From Aestuariibius sp. HNIBRBA575 (GTDB lineage Bacteria; Pseudomonadota; Alphaproteobacteria; Rhodobacterales; Rhodobacteraceae): DNA of 64,000 bases. The DNA lies in NCBI RefSeq assembly GCF_040932005.1, contig NZ_CP162414.1, forward strand, positions 399,501 to 463,500, written 5' to 3'. This document shows positions 25,820-34,548 of the stretch, piece by piece; the stretch's first letter is position 1, and every line of letters begins with the position of its first letter. The notes under the pieces are model-generated. The model made no database searches. It was given only the letters and a program-made list of their open reading frames with translations, and was not told the origin of the DNA. The translations under genes were made by a program, and so were the position numbers.

Positions 25820-26632
25820 TCAGCCGGTGCATCCCATGATGTCCACGCTGCGCTCCGTTCCCAGCACAGTGAACCGCAGGGCCGACCGGTCCAGCACCAA
25901 TGCGCCGCCATCCACCCGCATCAAATCAGCCGTTGCCATCAGAACATCACCCTGACGATGGGTTTCCGGCTCTGACACCCAAATGGCGCGATCCCCGGTT
26001 TCGATTACCATTTCCTCTTCGCCGGGATTTGTCCCTGCATCGGGCATGTTGATCTGCGCCGACAAATGCATGCCGTCTGATGTCAGCTCAACTTGGCAAT
26101 CCACCTGCGTTACATTTGCTTCTGTTGCGGATTGCGGGCGGTCCACCAACGCGGTCACAATCGCCAGATCACGGGTGCCTTGGGGGGACAATTCCCCTGA
26201 AAACTGCAATTGCATTGGCACGCACACATCCTGACAGACGCCAATTTCGACCTGCCCGGACAATTGCGCAATCCCAGACCCATCGGCCTGAAACTCCATC
26301 GGGATGACCACCTCGGATTCATATCCGATGGAACGCATTCCGTTTTGATAAAACACATCCGGGACCGGCCAATGAAAAACCACGGATGAAATGTTTTGGG
26401 ACCCCTCCCAGGTGAAATGTGGCGGAATGCCCGCATCGCCCGGCGAACGCCAATAGGTTTTCCACCCCGGTGACAGGCGCACGCGCAACCCAGCCATATG
26501 GTTGCCGTTTTCCATGCGCCAACCCGGCAGTAACTCTGCGGTGGCAATGTCAGACGTCTGTTGGGCACAGGCCATGCCAGCCACAGCAGCAAATACGGGG
26601 GGAAGAATCCATTTGATCATGAATGCGAACAT
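25820..26632 (-). CDS. DsbD N-terminal-domain-like periplasmic protein
   Basis: 270 residues from the ATG at 26632 (AAGGGA upstream). It has a signal peptide (IKWILPPVFAAVAGMACAQQ). The remainder matches the immunoglobulin-like N-terminal domain of DsbD/ScsB: LSPGWKTYWRSPGDAGIPPHFTWEGS and the redox motif GVCQDVCVPMQL (CxxxC). The membrane and thioredoxin domains of DsbD are absent, so it likely passes electrons to a partner made elsewhere. It is divergent from yqgE. Confidence 0.83.
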   Translation of the reverse strand: MFAFMIKWILPPVFAAVAGMACAQQTSDIATAELLPGWRMENGNHMAGLRVRLSPGWKTYWRSPGDAGIPPHFTWEGSQNISSVVFHWPVPDVFYQNGMRSIGYESEVVIPMEFQADGSGIAQLSGQVEIGVCQDVCVPMQLQFSGELSPQGTRDLAIVTALVDRPQSATEANVTQVDCQVELTSDGMHLSAQINMPDAGTNPGEEEMVIETGDRAIWVSEPETHRQGDVLMATADLMRVDGGALVLDRSALRFTVLGTERSVDIMGCTG

Positions 26633-26724
26633 ACCGTCCCTTTGGAGCAATAAAAGTCACGTTCCAGCGAGGCGAACGTGAACCGCCCCTTGCACGTTGC
26701 GGCGTAGCATCACATCATCAACAT

Positions 26725-27294
26725 ATGAAACCGACTTCACAGAATCTGACCGGTCAACTTTTGATCGCGATGCCCGATATGGCCGACCCGCGTTTTCATC
26801 AAAGCGTCGTGTTCGTTTGCGCCCATTCCAGCACAGAAACCATGGGGCTGATTATCAACAAACACCTGTCCGGCGTGACATTTTCCGGCCTGCTGGAACA
26901 GCTTGATATTGCATCAGCGGACGCAGTGCCCGATTTGGACATCCATTATGGCGGCCCCGTGGAAACCGCCCGCGGATTTGTGCTGCATTCATCCGAATAT
27001 GGCGCCGAAGAAACCACCGTTCGGGTTTCAGATCATTTCGGACTAAGCGCATCGTTGGACATTTTGTCGGACATCGCCATGGGAAATGGTCCCAAAAATG
27101 CCCTGTTCACATTGGGTTACGCCGGTTGGGGCCCCGGACAACTCGAAGATGAAATCGGCCAGAATGCATGGCTCAGCTGTCCTGCGGACCCAGAAATCGT
27201 CATCGGACTACCCGTCGCCGACAAATGGAGCGCCGCCCTGAAATCCATGGGGATTGACCCGATGTTATTGTCGTCTGATGCGGGCCATGCCTAG
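26725..27294 (+). CDS. UPF0301/YqgE (AlgH) family protein
   Basis: 189 residues from the ATG at 26725. Family features: LTGQLLIAMPDMADPRFHQSVVFVCAHSSTETMGLIINK, HYGGPVETARGFVLHS, LFTLGYAGWGPGQLEDEIGQNAWL. The fold is widespread in proteobacteria and its role is not settled. A GCCGC/GCGGC hairpin follows at 27301-27314, flanked by AGGT/ACCT, and may end the transcript. Confidence 0.9.
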   Translation: MKPTSQNLTGQLLIAMPDMADPRFHQSVVFVCAHSSTETMGLIINKHLSGVTFSGLLEQLDIASADAVPDLDIHYGGPVETARGFVLHSSEYGAEETTVRVSDHFGLSASLDILSDIAMGNGPKNALFTLGYAGWGPGQLEDEIGQNAWLSCPADPEIVIGLPVADKWSAALKSMGIDPMLLSSDAGHA

Positions 27295-27528
27295 GTTGAT
27301 GCCGCAAAGGCGGCTCACCGACCTGGAAGTATCACAAATCATAGCGCCCAGGCATTGTCCTCCCACCCGCACAGGTCGGTTGTTAGGATGTACCTTGGCC
27401 TAACAGCGGTTTTTTCGCTTTGAATTCAGCCAATTCCCGGTTTGTTTGCAAAACCACAAAAAGCCTCTGGACACCCCTCCAAACCTCTTCTACAAACCGC
27501 GCACCCAGAACGCCTCGCGTTCACCCGT

Positions 27529-27603
27529 GCCCGGGTAGCTCAGGGGTAGAGCAGTGGATTGAAAATCCTCGTGTCGGTGGTTCGATTCCGCCCCCGGGCA
27601 CCA
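27529..27603 (+). tRNA. tRNA-Phe (GAA), CCA encoded
   Basis: 75 nt. Acceptor GCCCGGG (27529-27535) pairs with CCCGGGC (27593-27599), then A and CCA. The D arm is GCTC/GAGC, the T arm GGTGG-TTCGATT-CCGCC. The anticodon loop TTGAAAA gives anticodon GAA. The anticodon stem GTGGA/TCCTC contains a T-T mismatch at the second pair (28-42); alphaproteobacterial tRNA-Phe usually has GTGGA/TCCAC there. The D loop is short (seven bases). Confidence 0.93.
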
Positions 27604-27742
27604 TTTTTACCAAATGAAAACAATATGTTGGATGTGATGTTTTGCCGACATCTTCATCGACTGATGTCGCTGGGTGTCGTATAGGTGCCAATTGGAAAAC
27701 CACCTATAGATCAAACACATGGCTTGCTCCGACTATGCTCGT

Positions 27743-28107
27743 TTAGGAAATCCAATCCTTGGGGACAAGGGCATTATCCTGTTTCATCTTCGTCAAATGT
27801 CGGATCAGAACATCAACACAAGCATAATCCTTAGCAACGCTTTCAAGCTTGTCGATTAAGGCTTCGATCTGAGCTTTGGGTCCTTTAGGCGTATGACAGG
27901 TGGGATGAACAAAACCCATGGCTCAATGATAATTAGCTCACGTTCATATTCATCCAGTTCAGCGCGCAGCATCTTCAAACCCGCGTCCTCAAAGGCAAGT
28001 CGGCCATTGAGGGCTCTGATTCTCGCAGGAGTGCCACCCATCGCGTCGATGCGCGGGCGCGTTGTGTTTGATGGGTCATCTTCGGCGCTGATATAGAGAA
28101 CATTGCC
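27743..28107 (-). pseudogene. AAA_25/RepA-type ATPase (primase-helicase) remnant, frameshifted
   Basis: Minus-strand translation gives NVLYISAEDDPSNTTRPRIDAMGG, ARIRALNGRLAFEDAGLKMLRAELDEY and LIIIEPWVLFIPP, the post-Walker-A and Walker-B region of RecA-like AAA_25 helicases of phages and integrative elements. A frameshift near 27890 moves to the frame with IEALIDKLESVAKDYACVDVLIRHLTKMKQDNAL, the downstream RHLxK motif of the same family. The Walker A part is lost beyond 28107. Its position 140 bp after tRNA-Phe indicates the scar of an integrated element. Otherwise 27604-28299 holds nothing I recognise. Confidence 0.65.
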
Positions 28108-28299
28108 TTAGTTGAGGTCGCCGTCATCCAACAAATGACCCCCGAGCCTGTCTAGAGGTGATCAAGACTGGCCAAAACTGGGTCTTTGGGCTTTGAAAAC
28201 AGGTTGAGCGTGGTGATCAATTGAGGTTGTCGTCGATCATTTGGCACAGCCGACATTGGCGATGTATGCATCCGACTTTTGGGCCGTCTGAACGTTTCG

Positions 28300-31200
28300 T
28301 CAGAAGCTAAAATTGACCCGCACACCCAAATTTACACCGTAACCGGATTCAAAATCTGTTTGCACTTCGCCGTTTAGCGCGATGTCCCAGTGATCGTCGA
28401 CGGATTGATGCAAGAAATCAAAGCCGACGAACCCGTTAATTTCATCCAGATTTTGAGAGTCAAATTCAACGGTTGACCCAAGCAACGTGGCCATAACCGG
28501 TTCAGAACCTGCGTCAACGGTCGCATCAACCCCAAGCCGCAATTTCAGCTGAGACTGTGCCCACCCCATTTCATCAAAAAGGGACTGGGTTTGGATTTGA
28601 GACCGCAGATTAAAAACAGACACATCGCGACCATGAATGAATGTCTCAACGGCGCCATCCTCGGTGTAGCCATCGAGCTGCATTTGCATATAGGTCGCGC
28701 GCGTGTCGAACGTCATTGAGACGTCAGCGATTTCAAACGGGACAGCAACCGCCACAGATGGCGCAATGAAAGTCCCCTCAAAGGACCCGGTTGCGGGCAA
28801 CGCGTTGATCACCCGGGTCGTGTCATTTTCGGTCACACCGCCAAGCAACGAGGCGCGCAATTGCACATCATCAAAGTCACGCCGCCAATAAACACCTGCA
28901 AATGCCGACGCGATGTCGGTGTTGCCCGCGCCCAATGACAGATCGATGCTGCTGTTGGTGGCCCCTGCAAGGATCCCCCAGACGCCCTCTGAGTTTGAGA
29001 CGTCGGATTCCATCCCAACTGTAAATCCGGAATAGCTGTGTTCTAGCTCTCCTGCGGTGTCATTTGATCCGGTGGATGAACGACCGCCAAATGCAGCGCC
29101 CCAGAATTGCGGCGGCTCTGATGGCCAGACGCCGACACCGCGCGACACGATATCACTCGTTGCCCCCAAATTGGCCGCGTTGTTTTGGCTGTCGAGCGCG
29201 TTTAAAACACCGCCCGACAAACCAGACATAAATGCCGACGGCGCGGCAAAGCTGGTCATGTCATAGACGACAAGGTTGGAATCAAGCGTCACCAATTGGT
29301 TCGGGCCGGAATAATTAATGATCTCGGGCATGCTTTCGAAATCACTGTCCAACCCGCTGGCATCGGCAAATTGCAAAATGGTGCTGGTACCCGCCGAAAC
29401 ATTTAGATTGAGCACATCAATATCATTCGCATTGGCGCCCCCCAGCCCGTCATTGCCGTTGCCAAAATCAATGGCACCGACAATCGTTGAACCGGCGTCC
29501 AGTGTGAGCACATCCGCGCTGTCCCCAGTCAGGTTGATGGCAAAGCCACCATCGCCCTGGATATGGCCTGAATTTACAATCTCGACGGATCCGGTGCTGA
29601 AAATCCCGGTTTCCCCAACAATTGACCCCGAATTGGTGATGGACAATGCCCGGTCCTGCGATGTGTTGAAAAACACCCCGGATTGATCGGCTGTTATGTG
29701 ACCTGAGTTGATCAAATTCAGCCCATCAAGCCGATCCAGACCGTCGTAATTATCGCGCATCTCAATGCCTGTTTGCGCAGTGATGGTGCCGGACGTTTCA
29801 ACGTGCAGATTGCCCGCTAAAATGCCCGCGCGTGCTTCGATGCCGGTCCCGGTCAGGGCGGTGATGTTGCCGGTTGACTGGATGTTGGTGGAAAACAGTG
29901 AATAGGACCGAATTCCATCGCCCCTTTCTGTCATGATATTACCATCAGCAATTACATCCACCGCGCCGCCAAATGCCGAAATCCCATTAAACCCGGAGTG
30001 AATGTTCCCCTCAGACTGAACGGAAATCTGACCCATGTAGGAATTGGCGAAAATGCCGGTGCTATGAACCGTGATGTCCCCGGTCGAATGGATGGTCCTG
30101 TTTCCATCCTCCAGATTGGTCACAATACCAGATCCAGAATGAGACGCGATATTCCCAACCGACGTAATGGTCACGTCTCCGCTGGACGCATATCCGGAAT
30201 GTCCGATGGCGATTGCCGTGTGTTCCGCGGTGACATCACCGGTGGTTGAAATGGTAATATCGGCATCAGAACGATAGCGCAGATCGATTCCGATACCATT
30301 TCCAGCAGCGCTTGATAGATCCCCGACTGATGTCACATCAATGGCGTCGCTATTGGCTTGGATATTGATCGCATCGCCGGAACCCGCCGCGATATTGCCT
30401 GTGGACTGGATGTTAATATCCAGGTCATGGCCTAAGGTGCGGATACCATGACCTAAGGCAGCAATGTCCCCCGTGGATGCGATATCTATACCCGAACCGA
30501 CGCCGCGCGCCGATATCCCGTCCGTCGAGGTAATATTCCCTACGGACGTGATGGAAACTGCACCATATATCGTGCGGACATTAATTCCTGAAAGTCCGCT
30601 TTCAATATCGCCTGTGGACTGCACAACACCCATTCCTCCATAGGTGCTGTTCACGATGTTGATGCCGATTGACCCCTCAACAGAGGCTGCGATGTCGCCC
30701 GTGGACGTTATGCGAATGTCGCTTGCGTCAAAGGCTCTGCTAAAACCAGTGGCGGCTGATATCCCATGCGCAGAGGCGCCTGATGTTGTGATGTCCGCAT
30801 CCGATGTGATCGTGATATCACCACCGGCAAAGTATGCATCACCGCCGCCTGCCGCAGCACTTACTGCGTCAATACCAGAGGCACCGTTTGTGCTGATCTG
30901 ATGGCCATCCCCGGTGACGTTTATTTCGATCCCGGCATCATCGCTCTCTTCGTTGATAAAGGATATACCGGCGACGCCTGCATCGGGGGCGATATCCCCG
31001 GTCAGGGATTGCACTGTAACCGCATCAACGCCGGGGCCGGTTGTCGTGATCCCCGATGACAAATCCCCGCTACATGTCGCAGATGTCCCGGAAATCGTGC
31101 ATGTATCTGATACGACAGAGGGTGGGATGCTCTGACTGTGGCCAGCCCCCGGAAACGCAATCGCAGCCCCAAGCCCAACAACCCCAACCATCGCACGGGC

Positions 31201-31320
31201 AGCTGGCCCATGATGTTTCGCGAGGCAATCGCGATTTTGTTTTCGGACAATGGCGGCTTGACGACGACGGGTCTTGCGATTGTTAATCAAAACTGAGGAC
31301 CTTAAATAAAAGCGGTACAT
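28300..31320 (-). CDS. Autotransporter with beta-helix passenger (type Va secretion)
   Basis: 1006 residues. A long basic N-terminus (about 1-45, RKTRRRQAAIVRKQNRD) precedes a hydrophobic signal segment cut near AGHSQS, like the extended signal peptides of autotransporters. Residues about 75-600 are a regular beta-helix of many short repeats with a core such as STGDI or SVGNI and HGI/NGI turns. DVLTLDAGSTIVGAIDFGNGNDGLGG closes the passenger. The last 270 residues form the beta-barrel, starting around WGAAFGGRSS and ending in VRVNFSF with the terminal Phe needed for BAM insertion. It is likely a surface adhesin; the ligand is unknown. Confidence 0.85.
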   Translation of the reverse strand: MYRFYLRSSVLINNRKTRRRQAAIVRKQNRDCLAKHHGPAARAMVGVVGLGAAIAFPGAGHSQSIPPSVVSDTCTISGTSATCSGDLSSGITTTGPGVDAVTVQSLTGDIAPDAGVAGISFINEESDDAGIEINVTGDGHQISTNGASGIDAVSAAAGGGDAYFAGGDITITSDADITTSGASAHGISAATGFSRAFDASDIRITSTGDIAASVEGSIGINIVNSTYGGMGVVQSTGDIESGLSGINVRTIYGAVSITSVGNITSTDGISARGVGSGIDIASTGDIAALGHGIRTLGHDLDINIQSTGNIAAGSGDAINIQANSDAIDVTSVGDLSSAAGNGIGIDLRYRSDADITISTTGDVTAEHTAIAIGHSGYASSGDVTITSVGNIASHSGSGIVTNLEDGNRTIHSTGDITVHSTGIFANSYMGQISVQSEGNIHSGFNGISAFGGAVDVIADGNIMTERGDGIRSYSLFSTNIQSTGNITALTGTGIEARAGILAGNLHVETSGTITAQTGIEMRDNYDGLDRLDGLNLINSGHITADQSGVFFNTSQDRALSITNSGSIVGETGIFSTGSVEIVNSGHIQGDGGFAINLTGDSADVLTLDAGSTIVGAIDFGNGNDGLGGANANDIDVLNLNVSAGTSTILQFADASGLDSDFESMPEIINYSGPNQLVTLDSNLVVYDMTSFAAPSAFMSGLSGGVLNALDSQNNAANLGATSDIVSRGVGVWPSEPPQFWGAAFGGRSSTGSNDTAGELEHSYSGFTVGMESDVSNSEGVWGILAGATNSSIDLSLGAGNTDIASAFAGVYWRRDFDDVQLRASLLGGVTENDTTRVINALPATGSFEGTFIAPSVAVAVPFEIADVSMTFDTRATYMQMQLDGYTEDGAVETFIHGRDVSVFNLRSQIQTQSLFDEMGWAQSQLKLRLGVDATVDAGSEPVMATLLGSTVEFDSQNLDEINGFVGFDFLHQSVDDHWDIALNGEVQTDFESGYGVNLGVRVNFSF

Positions 31321-31433
31321 AATTTTGGGGGAATATTGACGCGCCTTGGATGCCTTGTAAACACGTCGTGGGCGAAATAGCCTGGATTTCTAAGCCTTAG
31401 CCAGTATCGCCCCGTTAATGCAGGACACCCGTT

Positions 31434-32507
31434 ATGCCCGAACCGTCTGAACACACAAAACCCGCATCCCAAGCGAAATATTCCGTGTCCGCAGGCTTTG
31501 TCGGGCTCATGGCGCAGCTCAATATTGCCGTGGCACTGACATCATATCAATCGGGGCGGCTGTACCTGCTGGGGCGGAACCTATCGGGTGGCTTGATGGT
31601 CAACGAACAGGTGTTTCAAAAAGCGATGGGCCTGTTTTACCGGGACAAAACGCTGTATCTGGCGACGTTGGCGCATGTTTACCGCATGACAAATATCTTG
31701 CGCCCGAATGAGGTCATGGATGAACAATTCACCGATTGTTTTATTCCTAGAACGGCGCATTTTACCGGGATTTTGGACGCCCATGACGTTGGCGTTTCTG
31801 ACCAAGGCACCGTGTATTTTGTCAATACGCGGTACAATTGCATCGCCGAACTTTCGGATGTGCATTCGTTCAAACCCGTCTGGAAACCCCGTTTTGTTTC
31901 AACGCTCATTTCCGAGGATCGATGCCACTTAAATGGGTTGGCCATGCAGGACGGCGCGATCAAATATGCCAGCGCGGTTAGTAAATCTGACACGATTGAC
32001 GGCTGGCGTGATCGACGCGCCGATGGCGGTGTCATTATTGATGTTCAAACCGATGAAATCGTCTGCCAAGGATTGTCGATGCCCCATTCGCCGCGGGTCC
32101 ATAACGACCGGCTCTGGGTGTTGAACTCTGGCACTGGCGAACTGGGCTGGGTCGATCTGACCAAACCCGCAGATCAAAACTTTACGCCCTTGGCATTTTG
32201 CCCCGGATTTGTGCGGGGGCTGTCATTTCATGGCAACTTTGCCTTCGTTGGATTGTCAAAACCCCGCTATGAACGTTTTGAAGGGCTCGCATTAGACGAC
32301 GCGCTGAGCCGCAGGGATAGCGACCCTTGGTGCGGCTTGCAGGTCATCGATCTGACCAATGGGCGATGCGTCGAATGGTTCCGCATCGATGGTCAGGTTG
32401 AGGAACTATATGACATCGAAGTTCTGCCCGACATCACATGCCCACGCGCGTTCGGCTTTTTGACCGATGATGTTCTGGGCATCGTGACCGCAGAACAGGC
32501 GTCGTGA
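31434..32507 (+). CDS. TIGR03032 family protein
   Basis: 357 residues, no signal peptide. It matches the TIGR03032 pattern: GLMAQLNIAVALTSYQSGRLYLLG, DAHDVGVSDQGTVYFVNTRYNCIAELSD, RCHLNGLAMQDGAIKYASAVSKSDTIDGWR, SMPHSPRVHNDRLWVLNSGTGELG, and VRGLSFHGNFAFVGLSKPR. The repeating short blocks suggest a beta-propeller. Function unsettled; in some bacteria such genes neighbour large surface proteins. Here it is divergent from an autotransporter, which is suggestive but not proof. Confidence 0.82.
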   Translation: MPEPSEHTKPASQAKYSVSAGFVGLMAQLNIAVALTSYQSGRLYLLGRNLSGGLMVNEQVFQKAMGLFYRDKTLYLATLAHVYRMTNILRPNEVMDEQFTDCFIPRTAHFTGILDAHDVGVSDQGTVYFVNTRYNCIAELSDVHSFKPVWKPRFVSTLISEDRCHLNGLAMQDGAIKYASAVSKSDTIDGWRDRRADGGVIIDVQTDEIVCQGLSMPHSPRVHNDRLWVLNSGTGELGWVDLTKPADQNFTPLAFCPGFVRGLSFHGNFAFVGLSKPRYERFEGLALDDALSRRDSDPWCGLQVIDLTNGRCVEWFRIDGQVEELYDIEVLPDITCPRAFGFLTDDVLGIVTAEQAS

Positions 32508-32601
32508 CGATTGGGGACGACGCATTGAAACCACCGCTCTTGTCGTTGGTTCAACGCGATAAAACGCGAGTCAATTGATGGCGGTCTCGGGCTGTTTATT
32601 G

Positions 32602-32646
32602 TTGCGTCTGTTGCGTCTGTTGCGTCTGTTGCGTCTGTTGCGTTGG
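32602..32646. repeat. Tandem 9-bp repeat, TTGCGTCTG x4 plus one variant
   Basis: Four exact copies of TTGCGTCTG (32602-32637) and then TTGCGTTGG. Each copy carries GTTGCG, the half-site of the palindrome at 33591-33607. The array ends 33 bp before the LysR start and could change copy number by slippage. Confidence 0.8.
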
Positions 32647-32678
32647 TTGGGCTGGGTTTGTTGCGTTATGGTGCGGTC

Positions 32679-33581
32679 ATGCATACCCTTGATCCCAGAC
32701 AAACCTCCTGCTTTCTGACCGCAATTCAGTGCGGCACAGTGCGCGGCGCTGCTGAACAGCTCGCTTTGGAACCATCCACTGTTAGCCGCAACATTTCTGC
32801 GCTCGAAAAAAGGCTGGCCACGACATTGGTTGAACGCGGGCGGCTTGGTGTTCGTGCGACAGAGGCGGGCGAATTGTTAATCGCGTTTCTTTCACAGCAA
32901 GAAGGCGCGCTTGATCTGCTTCAATCTGAATTTGATGCTCTTGCTGGGATGAAGCGCGGCAAGGTTTCGATTGCAGTTGGAGAAGGCTTTGTTGGCGATC
33001 TTTTCGACAACGCATTGGCTGCATTTTTGATGGCTTTCCCTGACATCACATTTTCGCTGTCGGTTGGATCAACCGAGAATGTCTTGCATCAAGTTGTGTC
33101 AGAACAGGCGCATATTGGGCTGGCATATAATGTTCCAAAGGCTCCGCAGATCAGGGTTCAAACGTCTTGCGCGCAGCCACTTGTTGGGCTGGTCAAACGC
33201 GGCGGATTTTATGACACAGAGCAGCCGTTTTCATTGGATGACCTTGCTGCGATGCCATGTGCGGTTCCGCCCAAAAGCTTTGGCATCGGAGCGATGATTA
33301 CCGCCGCCGAAGCAAGGCAAGGGGTAAGGTTGCGCGCCGTAATCGAGACCGGATCGATCGCAGCACTGAAGGCATTTGTGCGCAATGATATGGGCTGCAC
33401 GATCTTGCCAAGATTCGTTGTCGAAAGCGAGCTATCCGCGGGATTGATGGTGGCGCGTTCGATCCCGCGCTCGATTTTCCCAGATGGGCAATCATCCCTA
33501 ATTCGCAAAGAAGGTCGAAAGCTTCCGCAGGCGGCCCAGCTTTTGCTTAAGCATTTGAAGTCTATGTCTGCATTTACATGA
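32679..33581 (+). CDS. LysR-family transcriptional regulator
   Basis: 300 residues from the ATG at 32679. The winged HTH (about 5-65) reads GTVRGAAEQLALEPSTVSRNISALEKRL. The effector domain (about 95-295) includes RGKVSIAVGEGFVGDLFDNALAAF and FVRNDMGCTILPRFVV. It precedes a same-strand metabolic operon, with a GTTGCG-N5-CGCAAC palindrome between them, and its own promoter contains a tandem array of the half-site, so it probably controls both. Confidence 0.88.
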   Translation: MHTLDPRQTSCFLTAIQCGTVRGAAEQLALEPSTVSRNISALEKRLATTLVERGRLGVRATEAGELLIAFLSQQEGALDLLQSEFDALAGMKRGKVSIAVGEGFVGDLFDNALAAFLMAFPDITFSLSVGSTENVLHQVVSEQAHIGLAYNVPKAPQIRVQTSCAQPLVGLVKRGGFYDTEQPFSLDDLAAMPCAVPPKSFGIGAMITAAEARQGVRLRAVIETGSIAALKAFVRNDMGCTILPRFVVESELSAGLMVARSIPRSIFPDGQSSLIRKEGRKLPQAAQLLLKHLKSMSAFT

Positions 33582-33590
33582 CGCCTTTTC

Positions 33591-33607
33591 GTTGCGTCCT
33601 GCGCAAC
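33591..33607. promoter_or_regulatory. Palindrome GTTGCG-N5-CGCAAC before the dehydrogenase operon
   Basis: Perfect 6-bp arms with a 5-bp spacer. It lies 10 bp after the LysR gene and 74 bp before the dehydrogenase ATG. The size and spacing suit a LysR-type site. The half-site GTTGCG is repeated in the array before the LysR gene. Confidence 0.6.
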
Positions 33608-33680
33608 AAAAAGGGTCATCGGTTGTTCTATATTGCGCCAATCGGATAGGGCATATTCGCTGAAATACGCGAAAGGACCA

Positions 33681-34547
33681 ATGGCAATGCGGCTTGGAAT
33701 TATTGGATGCGGAAACATGGGGGGCGGCATGGCTACCCAACTGATCAAAACCGGGTTTGACGTAACCTGCTTTGATCCAAGTCCAGAGAATAGCGGAAAA
33801 ATGTCAGCCCTTGGGGCTACGACAACCGCTTCTGCCGGCGTCTTGGCCAAATCCTGTGATGGGATCATTCTTTCTTTGCCCAAGGCGGCAGTGGTCGAGG
33901 CCGTGATGGACGAAATATTGCCTGATATTCAGGTTGGAACGGTCATTTTGGATGCCTCAACATCAGAGCCCGCAACATCGCAAGCCATGTCCGCCAAAGG
34001 GGCAGAACATGGGTTTGTCTTTGTTGATGGCCCAGTCAGTGGTGGCCCAGCAGCGGCCAATGCCGGCACGATGACAATGTTGTTGGGCGGCGACGTTGAC
34101 GCGATTGAAACGTTGCGGCCTGTCCTGGATGCGCTCACCGCAAAGACGGTAAGGGTCGGTGGGTCGGGCGCTGGCCATGCGGCCAAGATCGCGAACAATA
34201 TGCTGTGCGCGGCCAATCTGGTGTTGGTCGGCGAAGCGATCCGTCTTGGTCAAGCTGCGGGGGTCAAACCCGAAGATCTGTTGGAAGGGATCAATGCAGG
34301 GTCTGGTCGCAGCGGTGTGAGTGAGGTCAATTTCCCCAAATGGGTGCTGAACGACGCCTTTGATTCTGGATTTACGATGGGATTGATGCGCAAAGATGTA
34401 GGCCTCGCGCTTGATCTTGCGAAAAATACGGATGTTGATCTAAGCGGTTTTGAAAAGATCGCTGACATCTGGCTCAATGGGTCAACAGACATCGCCGACG
34501 GCGACGACTTTAACGCCATTGTCAAAACCAACGCGAAGGAGGTTTGA
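33681..34547 (+). CDS. NAD(P)-dependent beta-hydroxyacid dehydrogenase (3-hydroxyisobutyrate dehydrogenase-like)
   Basis: 288 residues from the ATG at 33681 (GAAAGGA upstream). Features: Rossmann motif MRLGIIGCGNMGGGMATQL, substrate motif VDGPVSGGPAAANAGTMTMLLGG, and catalytic lysine in GAGHAAKIANNMLCAANL. Members reduce or oxidise short beta-hydroxyacids such as 3-hydroxyisobutyrate, tartronate semialdehyde or succinic semialdehyde. The substrate here is unknown; an aldehyde dehydrogenase follows after one base, consistent with an alcohol-aldehyde-acid route. Confidence 0.87.
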   Translation: MAMRLGIIGCGNMGGGMATQLIKTGFDVTCFDPSPENSGKMSALGATTTASAGVLAKSCDGIILSLPKAAVVEAVMDEILPDIQVGTVILDASTSEPATSQAMSAKGAEHGFVFVDGPVSGGPAAANAGTMTMLLGGDVDAIETLRPVLDALTAKTVRVGGSGAGHAAKIANNMLCAANLVLVGEAIRLGQAAGVKPEDLLEGINAGSGRSGVSEVNFPKWVLNDAFDSGFTMGLMRKDVGLALDLAKNTDVDLSGFEKIADIWLNGSTDIADGDDFNAIVKTNAKEV

Positions 34548-34548
34548 C

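Noticed and set aside
29700..30900. Regularly repeating DNA resembling a repeat array
   Set aside because: The periodicity comes from coding of the autotransporter beta-helix; repeats are imperfect and in frame, with no spacer/repeat structure of a CRISPR.
32602..32646. Short tandem repeat considered as a CRISPR or replication iteron
   Set aside because: Units are 9 bp with no spacers and no replication gene nearby; better explained as a promoter-proximal half-site array.
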